DNA of 64,000 nucleotides from contig NZ_QJJU01000006.1 of assembly GCF_003201655.1 (NCBI RefSeq), positions 185,560 to 249,559 of the forward strand. Direction: 5' to 3'. Shown here one piece after another: positions 57,722-64,000 of the stretch. Under the pieces are notes generated by a model. It was not told where the DNA came from, did not search any database, and saw only the letters and a list, made by a program, of their open reading frames with translations. Both the position numbers and the translations under genes were made by a program. Positions within the stretch are counted from its first letter, which is position 1. Each line of letters starts with the position of its first letter. The DNA is from Mycolicibacterium moriokaense. Lineage in GTDB: Bacteria; Actinomycetota; Actinomycetes; Mycobacteriales; Mycobacteriaceae.

Positions 57722-59122
57722 GTGGAGCGGCTCAGCGGGCTGGACGCGAGTTTCCTCTACATCGAAAGTCCCACTCAACCGCTGCATGTGTGCTCGATAC
57801 TTGAGCTGGACACGTCTACGGTGCCCGGTGGCTACACCTTTGATCGGCTTCGCGACGAGCTGGCCTTAAGGATCGCGGCGATACCTGAGTTCCGGGCAAA
57901 GCTGGCCGACAGCCAACTCAATCTGGACTATCCGGTGTGGGTCGAGGACGACGCGTTCGATCTCGATCGGCATCTGCTGCGCATCGGCCTGCCGTCGCCA
58001 GGAGGACGACGGGAATTGGTCGAGATATGTGGACATATCGCGACGGCTCCGCTGGAACGCGACAGGCCGCTGTGGGAGATGTGGGTGATCGAGGGTGTTT
58101 GCGACACCGACCCGTGTGCGGGCGGTGTGTTGGCGGTGATGACCAAGATCCATCACGCCGCGGTGGACGGGGTGAGCGGCGCCAACCTGTTCTCGCAGCT
58201 GTGCACCGTCGAACCCGACGTGCCGGCGCCGGAGCCAGTGGCGGGCGCCGGGAGCGCGGGTCCGCTGCAGATCGCGGCGGGCGGGCTGATGCGGTTCGCC
58301 GTCCGGCCGTGGCAGCTGGCGAGTGTGCTGCCGACGACTGTCGCGACGGTAGTGAAAACGCTGGGGCGTGCGTGGGGTGGCACTCACATGGCCGCGCCGT
58401 TCGCGGGCCCGCCGACCCGGTTCAATGCATCGGTCACGGCAGACCGCAACGTCGCGCTGGCCCAGCTGGACCTCGACGACATCAAGAAGGTCAAGGATCG
58501 CTTCAACGTCACGGTCAACGACGTGGTGATGGCGTTGTGCGCGTCGGTGCTGCGGTGGTTCTTGAGCGATCACGGCGAGCTGCCGGGGCGGTCGCTGGTG
58601 GCGATGGTGCCGGTGTCGGTGCATGAGAAGTCCGATCGCCCGGGACACAATCAGTTGTCGGGAATGTTCTGCAGCCTGGAGACGCACATCGGTGACCCGG
58701 CGGATCGGCTGCGGGCGATCGCGCGGGCGGATGCGGCCGCGAAGAACCACAGTTCGGTGATCAGTCCGACGCTGTTGCAGGACTGGGCGCAACTGGCGGC
58801 CCGGGCGGTGTTCGGTTCGGTTTTTCGGCTCGTCGCAGACTCGCCGCTGATCGGACACCCTGTGCACAACCTGATCGTGTCGAATGTGCCGGGGCCGCAA
58901 GCGCAGTTGTACTTCTTGGGCTGCGAAGTCGAGGCGATGTATCCGCTGGGTCCGCTGTTTCACGGCTGTGGGCTGAACGTGACGGCGATGTCGCTGAACG
59001 GAAAGTTGAACGTCGGCGTCATCTCGTGCCCGGACTTGCTGCCCGACCTGTGGCGACTCGTCGATGACTTCGATGCCGCGCTCGAGGAGTTGCTTGAATG
59101 CGCGGGTGCGACGCGCATTTGA
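57722..59122 (+). CDS. Wax ester synthase / diacylglycerol acyltransferase (WS/DGAT, Tgs-like)
   Basis: 466 residues. The catalytic HHxxxDG motif is at 144-150 (KIHHAAVDG). The N-terminal LSGLDASFLYIESPTQPLHV and the C-terminal LPGRSLVAMVPVSVHEK and VSNVPGPQAQLYFLGCEVEAMYPLGPL blocks are standard for Tgs proteins that make triacylglycerol or wax esters from acyl-CoA at the membrane. TAACCT at 57710-57715 places transcription start at the GTG, suggesting a leaderless message. A 58-base copy of its 3' end lies at 52653. Confidence 0.92.
   Translation: MERLSGLDASFLYIESPTQPLHVCSILELDTSTVPGGYTFDRLRDELALRIAAIPEFRAKLADSQLNLDYPVWVEDDAFDLDRHLLRIGLPSPGGRRELVEICGHIATAPLERDRPLWEMWVIEGVCDTDPCAGGVLAVMTKIHHAAVDGVSGANLFSQLCTVEPDVPAPEPVAGAGSAGPLQIAAGGLMRFAVRPWQLASVLPTTVATVVKTLGRAWGGTHMAAPFAGPPTRFNASVTADRNVALAQLDLDDIKKVKDRFNVTVNDVVMALCASVLRWFLSDHGELPGRSLVAMVPVSVHEKSDRPGHNQLSGMFCSLETHIGDPADRLRAIARADAAAKNHSSVISPTLLQDWAQLAARAVFGSVFRLVADSPLIGHPVHNLIVSNVPGPQAQLYFLGCEVEAMYPLGPLFHGCGLNVTAMSLNGKLNVGVISCPDLLPDLWRLVDDFDAALEELLECAGATRI
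59060..59117 (+). repeat. Intact copy of the WS/DGAT 3' segment repeated at 52653-52710
   Basis: Direct repeat partner, 52 of 58 identical, 6.4 kb apart and in the same orientation. Confidence 0.75.
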
Positions 59123-59552
59123 CTGGCGGTGGGGATTGCCCGTCGAGGTTCGGTGTCTAGCGTCGTGATCGCGGGGGACGTGGGCGGTGGCACGACAAGA
59201 ATCGACGAGGGCGGCCCGCATCTCGCCAATCGGTACTTATGGTTCGAGTTGGGTGATGCGAGGCGATGGCGGGTAGGTAGCCTGAGTCCGTGCATTTCAA
59301 TCGATCAATCCTGGTCGATCACATGGTTGTGCCGGAGTGTGCGGTCTGTGGCTGACTTCAGGGCACGGTCGTTCAAGATGTCGGACACTAGCGAGGTGCC
59401 GACTGTTCCCGGCATCTACGCCTGGTACTCGAACTTTCGCTCCGGCGCCCACGACTGGGCCTTTCGACCAGGACCATCGGGCGACGAAGCAATACCGGGG
59501 TTCTTGGCAAGAGGCTGGATCTGGCAATCCAGAGTGGTATCACAGTGGTATC
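59123..59552. other. Gene-poor region with a probable 5' remnant (GIYAWY-type) before the toxin-antitoxin module
   Basis: 430 bp. From GTG 59348 an open stretch reads VADFRARSFKMSDTSEVPTV and then PGIYAWYSNF before losing sense into the antitoxin region. The PGIYAWY element recalls the start of GIY-YIG-like proteins. It looks like the beginning of a gene cut off by the module. No complete gene was seen. Confidence 0.4.
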
Positions 59553-59553
59553 A
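59534..59553. promoter_or_regulatory. Direct-repeat operator of the toxin-antitoxin module
   Basis: GTGGTATCA occurs at 59534-59542 and 59545-59553, an 11-base period, immediately before the antitoxin start codons. Autoregulation by the RHH antitoxin is the usual arrangement; here it is inferred. Confidence 0.5.
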
Positions 59554-59567
59554 TGCATGGCATGGGT

Positions 59568-59768
59568 ATGACGCTGCGTACCAGCGAGACGCAGACCGAG
59601 GCGCTGCGTCGGCAGGCCCTTGCCGAGGGCCGTTCGATGCAAGCTGTCGCGCTGTCGGCCATCGACGAATACATCGAGCGCCGTGCTCATCAGACCGAGG
59701 TGAACACTGTGTTAGACAAGGTGATTGAACGCGAACGCGGAGTGCTGCGACGGCTTGCTGATACGTGA
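59568..59768 (+). CDS. Ribbon-helix-helix antitoxin of a Doc-type module
   Basis: 66 residues. The RHH N terminus (MTLRTSETQTEALRRQALAEGRSMQAVALSAIDEYIERR) is the DNA-binding part, and the charged C-terminal helix should wrap the toxin. ATG 59568 starts the conserved part; ATG 59553 and 59562 are alternatives. The stop overlaps the toxin start (GTGA), giving the translational coupling normal for these pairs. Confidence 0.8.
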   Translation: MTLRTSETQTEALRRQALAEGRSMQAVALSAIDEYIERRAHQTEVNTVLDKVIERERGVLRRLADT

Positions 59769-60139
59769 CAGTCTTTCTCGATCTCGATGACCTGCTGTTG
59801 GTGGCAGCACGAGCCATTGACGGCGAGGTTGTGGTCAGAGACTATGGGCTGCTGGAATCGGCGGTGGCGCGTCCTAGGACGACGGTGGGCGGGGCCGAGG
59901 CCTACCCCGATGTCCACACCAAGGCCGCAGCTCTATTGCATTCCTTGTGCCGCAACCACGCTCTCGTTGATGGCAACAAGCGGCTGGCGTGGACCGCCTG
60001 CCAGGTGTTCCTCGGCCTCAACGGCGAGTGGGTGGAAGCCAGTGAGGACGACCGGTTTGACTTGATGATCGCCGTGGCCTCCGGGGCAATCGACACTGTG
60101 GAACAGATCGCTGAACAACTGCGAACCTGGTGCAGCTGA
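59765..60139 (+). CDS. doc: Doc (Fic/Doc-family) toxin
   Basis: 124 residues. The Fic/Doc active-site motif is HALVDGNKR at 65-73 (consensus HxFx[D/E]GNKR, with Leu for Phe), preceded by VHTKAAALLHSLCRN. P1-type Doc phosphorylates EF-Tu and stops translation. The length is typical of Doc rather than larger Fic proteins. With the RHH protein it forms a type II toxin-antitoxin pair. Whether it is active is not known. Confidence 0.87.
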   Translation: MTVFLDLDDLLLVAARAIDGEVVVRDYGLLESAVARPRTTVGGAEAYPDVHTKAAALLHSLCRNHALVDGNKRLAWTACQVFLGLNGEWVEASEDDRFDLMIAVASGAIDTVEQIAEQLRTWCS

Positions 60140-60415
60140 ACGCGCCGACCGTCTGGCATTTGAGTCAGTTGGTGCTCGTTATCCGTCGGGCATCGCAACA
60201 CCGTCGCGCCACGCGCTGACGCGGACCCGCGATAGTTGTCGGAGTGCCCAGCTCTCGGCGACATTGTCGGCACCGGCGACAAAGTCGCTAGGAGGCGGGC
60301 ACTTAGCCAGGTGCTCTGCGGCCGTGCCGCGCCCCTGCCGTTGTCGCTACATAGTCGCGCACAGACGGGCAATCGAGAGACCGCTCTCCCGACCGGGCGC
60401 CGCACCGCGTTATCC

Positions 60416-62035
60416 CTACGCCGCCACCAAGGACCGCAGTTTCACGTCGGGGTTGTCCCGTTGGAATCCCTCCAGCCGCCACCGGGTGGAGAACAGCACG
60501 AGCATGACCCCGTCGGTGCGGGTCAGGACTTCCGCTGACACCTGCTTGTTCATGAACTCGGCATCCGCGGGGTCCACGATGCGCGCTACCTGGTAAGGCA
60601 GTGACTCCAGCGAGATCGGGGCGCTGAGTTCGGTGGCCATCCGGTGCACGGCCACCTCGAACTGCATCGGGCCGACCGCGGCGAGTACCGGCGCTTGGTC
60701 GCCGCGACGGTCCGAGCGCAGCACCTGAACAACGCCCTCCTGCTCCAGCTGCTCGATCCCGCGGCGAAACTGCTTGTGCTTACTAGGATCGGCGCCCCGG
60801 GCCACCACGAAATGCTCGGGGGAGAAGCTTGGTATCGGCGGATACTGCACGGGGACATCGCGATACAGCGTGTCACCCGGGCGCAGAGTAGCTGCGTTGG
60901 CCAGCCCGATAACATCACCGGGCCAGGCGGTATCCAGGGTCGTGCGTTGTTGGCCGAACACCGATTGCGCGTACTTGGTGACGAACGGCTTGCCGGTGGC
61001 GGCGTGGGTGAGGACGTCGCCGCGTTCGAATGTGCCCGAGACCACCCGCGCGTAGGCGATGCGATCGCGGTGGGCGGAGTCCATCCCGGCCTGCACTTTG
61101 AAAACGAAGGCGCTGAACGGTGATTCGGTGGCGCGCCGGGTTCCGTCGACGTCGAGTGCTCCGCTGGGCGGCGGCGCGAGTTCGACGAGCACATCGAGGA
61201 GCTGATTCACGCCGAAGTTCAAGGCCGCCGAGGTGAAGAGGACCGGTGTGGCCGCGCCGCTGAGGAACTGCTCACGGTCGTAGTCGGAGCCGTCCGCGGA
61301 CAGCAGTTCGGACTCCTCGACGGCGTGATCCCAGTCGTCGCCGGCGGCAGTGTGCGCGTCGGCCGCCGCGATGTGCTCTTCGGGGGCCGCGGTGGCCCCG
61401 CCCGCGGTGCGCGTGAACCGGATGAAGCTTCCGGTCCGGCGGTCGAGCACCCCTTTGAAGTCGCCGGCGATGCCGACCGGCCACGTCAGGGGAGTGGGGC
61501 GCAGCCCGATCCGTGCGTGGATCTCGTCCATCAGTTCCAGGGCGTGGCGCCCGGGACGGTCCCACTTGTTGATCACCGTAATGATCGGGATCCCACGGTG
61601 TTTGCAGACCTGGAACAGCTTCAGCGTCTGCGGCTCAAGGCCTTTCGCGGCGTCGATGAGCATCACCGCGGAATCGACGGCAGTCAGCACACGGTAGGTG
61701 TCCTCGGAGAAGTCGGCGTGGCCTGGGGTATCCAGCAGGTTGATGACACAGGTGCGGTATGGGAACTGCAATGCCGTCGACGTGATCGAGATGCCCCTGG
61801 CCTTCTCCATCTCCATCCAATCGGACACCGTCGCGCGACGGCCCGCTTTGCCGTGGACCGCGCCGGCTTCGGTGATGACTCGGGCGTGCAGCGCCAGCGC
61901 CTCGGTCAACGTGGATTTGCCAGCGTCGGGATGGCTGATGACGGCGAAGGTTCTGCGGCGGCCCGCCTCAGCGGCGATACGGCCAGGTGGCGGGGTTTCG
62001 GCTGTCTGCGGAGCGGCCAGGGCATTGTCGGTCAT
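60416..62035 (-). CDS. prfC: Peptide chain release factor 3
   Basis: 539 residues from ATG 62035. This is a translational GTPase that recycles RF1/RF2. G1 is SHPDAGKS, typical of RF3 rather than EF-G; G2 and G3 follow in GISITSTALQFPY and LLDTPGHADFSEDTY; G4 is NKWD. The EF-Tu-like domain II contains AFVFKVQAGMDSAHRDRIAYARVVSGTFERGD, and the RF3 C-terminal domain contains LRSDRRGDQAPVLAAVGPMQFEV. There is no Shine-Dalgarno sequence before the ATG. RF3 is scattered in mycobacteria, being absent from M. tuberculosis. Confidence 0.92.
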   Translation of the reverse strand: MTDNALAAPQTAETPPPGRIAAEAGRRRTFAVISHPDAGKSTLTEALALHARVITEAGAVHGKAGRRATVSDWMEMEKARGISITSTALQFPYRTCVINLLDTPGHADFSEDTYRVLTAVDSAVMLIDAAKGLEPQTLKLFQVCKHRGIPIITVINKWDRPGRHALELMDEIHARIGLRPTPLTWPVGIAGDFKGVLDRRTGSFIRFTRTAGGATAAPEEHIAAADAHTAAGDDWDHAVEESELLSADGSDYDREQFLSGAATPVLFTSAALNFGVNQLLDVLVELAPPPSGALDVDGTRRATESPFSAFVFKVQAGMDSAHRDRIAYARVVSGTFERGDVLTHAATGKPFVTKYAQSVFGQQRTTLDTAWPGDVIGLANAATLRPGDTLYRDVPVQYPPIPSFSPEHFVVARGADPSKHKQFRRGIEQLEQEGVVQVLRSDRRGDQAPVLAAVGPMQFEVAVHRMATELSAPISLESLPYQVARIVDPADAEFMNKQVSAEVLTRTDGVMLVLFSTRWRLEGFQRDNPDVKLRSLVAA

Positions 62036-62103
62036 AGCGTCAGCGATGGTATTGGCTCCCGACTGCAAACCAGTAATCGAGTGGTCGGTGTTTGACTGTT
62101 CGC

Positions 62104-62472
62104 ATGAGCATCGATCCGCCTCTGGGGTACCACACGGTTACTCCGCGCATGGTCGTCGACGACGCCGCGGCAGCCGTGGAGTTTCTGCGGGAAGTCTTCG
62201 GCGCTGAAGGCGAATTCCATCCCGATCGCCCAGCAGAAATGCGCATCGGTGACTCGCTTGTCATGGTCACCTCAGTCGGCGACCGCGAGCACTTCCCGGC
62301 GCTGCTCTACGTCTATGTCGATGACGCCGACCGCGTCTACCATCGAGCAATCGCCGCCGGCGCGACGAGCATGGAACCACCACTCGACACCCCCTACGGC
62401 GACAGGCGAGCAATGGTGCGCGACCCGCACGGCAACGTCTTCCAGATCGCCCATCGCATCGCCTTCACATAG
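62104..62472 (+). CDS. Small VOC/glyoxalase-like protein
   Basis: 122 residues, one VOC unit: TPRMVVDDAAAAVEFLREVFGA, MRIGDSLVMVTSV, LLYVYVDDADRVYHRAIAAGA, YGDRRAMVRDPHGNVFQIAHR. It resembles PhnB-like and antibiotic-resistance-type VOC proteins. The C-terminal metal Glu position reads FQIAH, so metal binding is doubtful. ATG 62104 is preferred over TTG 62092. Divergent from prfC. Confidence 0.8.
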   Translation: MSIDPPLGYHTVTPRMVVDDAAAAVEFLREVFGAEGEFHPDRPAEMRIGDSLVMVTSVGDREHFPALLYVYVDDADRVYHRAIAAGATSMEPPLDTPYGDRRAMVRDPHGNVFQIAHRIAFT

Positions 62473-62724
62473 AGCATCTGATTCAGCCGGTCGCGGCCAG
62501 CGACGCGTGCGCTCGTGTACTGGCCGCTTCGGATCGGACTACTTCGAGGTCCGAATCAAATGTCGGCACAGCGAATTTCAAGGAATTGCACAGCTTGCGC
62601 AGCGCGACTGTACAGACTCCGCCATAAACTTCGTGTCGAGACCCTCTCCGGACCGCCGATATGCTTTTCCTAAGTGGCGAAAGGGTTTTGGACGCGAATG
62701 GGTGAGGCGATGGTCGGACAGGTG

Positions 62725-63042
62725 ATGAAAGTTGACACCAACCAGCTACGTACTGGGGCTACCGGGTGTGCCGACGCAGCCGGGATGGCGCTATCCGGAG
62801 CTGAAAGGCTTGGAGGGAAGGCGCCGCGAACCGGAATATTTGGTGACTTCGCCGAGGCGCAAGGATTTCACGCAACTGTTGTTGCCTCCCACAAAAGCCA
62901 TGTCGACCAGCTCCACGGCCATCATCGGTCGTTAACCGCAATCGGAGACAGAGGTCATGCGGCTGCGGCCACATTTTCGTCGACGGATGAATCCGAGAGG
63001 GCATCGATTGTGGTGGCCGGGGCGGCCTTTAAGGGTTCCTGA
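62725..63042 (+). CDS. DUF2563 / ESX-associated small helical protein
   Basis: 105 residues. It begins MKVDTNQLRTGATGCADAAGM, then RTGIFGDFAEAQGFHATVVASHKSHVDQLHGHHRSLTAIGDRGHAAAATFSSTDE. This is the WXG100-like helical hairpin of the mycobacterial DUF2563 family, which precedes ESX-type substrates. ATG 62725 matches the family start; upstream in-frame codons (GTG 62674) add unmatched residues. Its stop overlaps the next start (TGATG). Confidence 0.72.
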   Translation: MKVDTNQLRTGATGCADAAGMALSGAERLGGKAPRTGIFGDFAEAQGFHATVVASHKSHVDQLHGHHRSLTAIGDRGHAAAATFSSTDESERASIVVAGAAFKGS

Positions 63043-63938
63043 TGCCGCCGGAGGGATTTGTCAATTTCAGTGCCGATGAACTGGCTGGCGAAGCGGGTGG
63101 TGATCCATGGAAGCTCAACGACGAGCTCCAGACGGGTCAACCCGGGGCAATTAACGACTTGGCAGATGCATTCCACGACGCGGCGGGGTGCGTCGCCGAA
63201 GTGGAAGACGACTTCCAAAGGGCAAAACAGAGGTTCGAACAGGGCTGGACACACCGTGACGGCCAGAATCCGATCAACGACTCTGCCGAAGTCACCCGAG
63301 CAACAACCCAGTTGGGCCTGCAACGGACACAGACCGCGGTGATCGCGGCCGACCTTGAAACGGTGGCCGCCTCGCTTGCATCGGCCCAGCGCAGCAGTGA
63401 CTCTGACATCTCTGCCCTCGACAGCACCCTGCACGCCATTGATGACCAAATCAGCGCTGCATTGGCTGCCGGGCAGGACTCGCAGTCGCTGCACCAGTCT
63501 GCTGTTGCTGCGGTCACGGCCACACTTGGAACTGTCCGCGGTATTCGGGACACGTATGTCGCGTCGATGAAAGCTGCCGAGTCAGCGATGGCGGATTCAA
63601 CTGGATACGTCCCCGACGCGATAGACAGTCTGATGGGCCAACCCGATGCCGCGGCAGCAGCAGCGCAGCGGTACGACCAGACTCAGCGCGCAGCCGACGA
63701 AGCCACCGTCAAAACAGCTGGGCCGAACTCGCCCGAGGGGAAGGCCGCCGCCGCACGCGTCCGCGACTACGCCACCGTCACGAACCCAGCGGCGACTGCT
63801 GAAGCGCACCGTCTCGCCGGCGAACGTCTCAGTGACTACACCATGAGTAAACAGATGGGTCCCTTTCAAAAGGACCCGATTACAGGCAGTGATCCCGTTT
63901 CGCGCGGGACTGTCGGTTTAACGGTGTTTCCGGCCTGA
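63042..63938 (+). CDS. Large helical ESX-type substrate N-terminal domain protein (possibly truncated)
   Basis: 298 residues, almost all helical: an N-terminal block LQTGQPGAINDLADAFHDAAGCVAEVEDDFQRAKQRFEQGW, then NDSAEVTRATTQLGLQRTQTAVIAADLETVAASLASAQ, and a region AAARVRDYATVTNPAATAEAHRLAGERLSDYTMSKQMG. Relatives known to me in mycobacteria are longer and carry a C-terminal enzymatic or toxin part after this region. Here the frame ends abruptly after PVSRGTVGLTVFPA. Translationally coupled to the DUF2563 gene. Secretion by an ESX system is inferred. Confidence 0.65.
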   Translation: MPPEGFVNFSADELAGEAGGDPWKLNDELQTGQPGAINDLADAFHDAAGCVAEVEDDFQRAKQRFEQGWTHRDGQNPINDSAEVTRATTQLGLQRTQTAVIAADLETVAASLASAQRSSDSDISALDSTLHAIDDQISAALAAGQDSQSLHQSAVAAVTATLGTVRGIRDTYVASMKAAESAMADSTGYVPDAIDSLMGQPDAAAAAAQRYDQTQRAADEATVKTAGPNSPEGKAAAARVRDYATVTNPAATAEAHRLAGERLSDYTMSKQMGPFQKDPITGSDPVSRGTVGLTVFPA

Positions 63939-63949
63939 CACGTTGAGCG

Positions 63950-64000
63950 ATGCTCGGCGGGGAAGGTGCCGTGATGACGACACTGGATGGTGTGACGAAG
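63950..64000 (+). CDS. Possible start of a further gene (3' end outside window)
   Basis: An open frame runs from ATG 63950 (or ATG 63974, preceded by GGGGAAGG) to the right edge; the visible residues from 63974 read MTTLDGVTK. It is too short to identify. It may be the next gene of the ESX-like operon. Confidence 0.35.
   Translation, partial: MLGGEGAVMTTLDGVTK

Noticed and set aside
1..64000. CRISPR arrays, tRNA/rRNA genes, insertion sequences, prophage genes
   Set aside because: No regular spaced repeats, no cloverleaf or rRNA-like segments, and no transposase, integrase or phage structural motifs were seen in any intergenic region or reading frame.

Overview
The window looks like chromosomal DNA of a high-GC actinobacterium, almost certainly a Mycobacterium/Mycolicibacterium-type organism. 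It carries an MmpL transporter with hemophore-like secreted proteins, a wax ester synthase/DGAT, a CYP125 homologue, PknB-type receptor kinases, a Rv0577-like VOC protein, an F420-type LLM oxidoreductase, a Ddn-type nitroreductase, DUF2563/ESX-like proteins and many GTG or leaderless starts. No rRNA, tRNA, CRISPR array, prophage or insertion sequence was seen. The species cannot be named from the sequence.

Left end (1-12.8 kb). The 3' end of a P450 gene meets a four-gene minus-strand operon: MmpL transporter, type III polyketide synthase, ICMT-like methyltransferase, flavoprotein. This is the gene set expected for making, methylating, oxidising and exporting an alkylresorcinol/polyketide quinone. 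A hemophore-like secreted protein lies upstream. Next come a KasA/KasB-like ketosynthase whose nucleophile cysteine is replaced by Asp, a SnoaL-like protein, an aldehyde dehydrogenase, a TIGR02206 membrane protein, a secreted DUF4185 protein (candidate arabinan hydrolase) and a septum-formation-domain membrane protein.

12.8-24.5 kb. A translationally coupled amidohydrolase, N-acyl-D-amino-acid-deacylase-like enzyme and P450 operon is followed by a receptor Ser/Thr kinase, a patatin-like lipase, two small secreted proteins, an SRPBCC protein, an LLM oxidoreductase, a DUF5994 protein and a cold-shock gene with a clear terminator.

24.7-40.4 kb. A GT4 glycosyltransferase, an (alpha/alpha)6-type protein and a GH130 enzyme form a tightly coupled operon, with a transglutaminase-like protein behind it. 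After these come small genes, a divergent HPF-like protein, an AlaDH/PNT-type dehydrogenase, a DesA3-like desaturase, STAS and GAF-ANTAR regulators, an SPFH protein, a frameshifted small membrane protein, a TetR regulator, a second DUF5994 protein, a Ddn-like protein and a receptor kinase whose outer part is an amino-acid-binding (SBP_bac_3) domain. An orphan HicB-like protein closes the region.

40.4-57.6 kb. This is a lipid/sterol catabolic block. Seven coupled genes (two FadE, two MaoC-like, an Ltp2-like thiolase homologue, a DUF35 protein and a FadD17-like ligase) resemble the igr steroid side-chain operon. Nearby are a CYP125 paralogue, an HSL-type esterase, a Baeyer-Villiger-type monooxygenase, an MHS-type permease, a small secreted Pro-rich repeat protein, a flavin amine oxidase, another P450, and an ArsR-controlled set (ArsR, SRPBCC/maleylpyruvate-isomerase-like fusion, VOC protein).

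57.7-64 kb. A wax ester synthase/DGAT gene (a 3' fragment of a second copy lies at 52.65 kb) is followed by a decayed stretch, an RHH/Doc toxin-antitoxin pair, peptide chain release factor 3, a small VOC protein and a DUF2563/ESX-like pair. All functional statements rest on motif recognition by eye; no database search was run.
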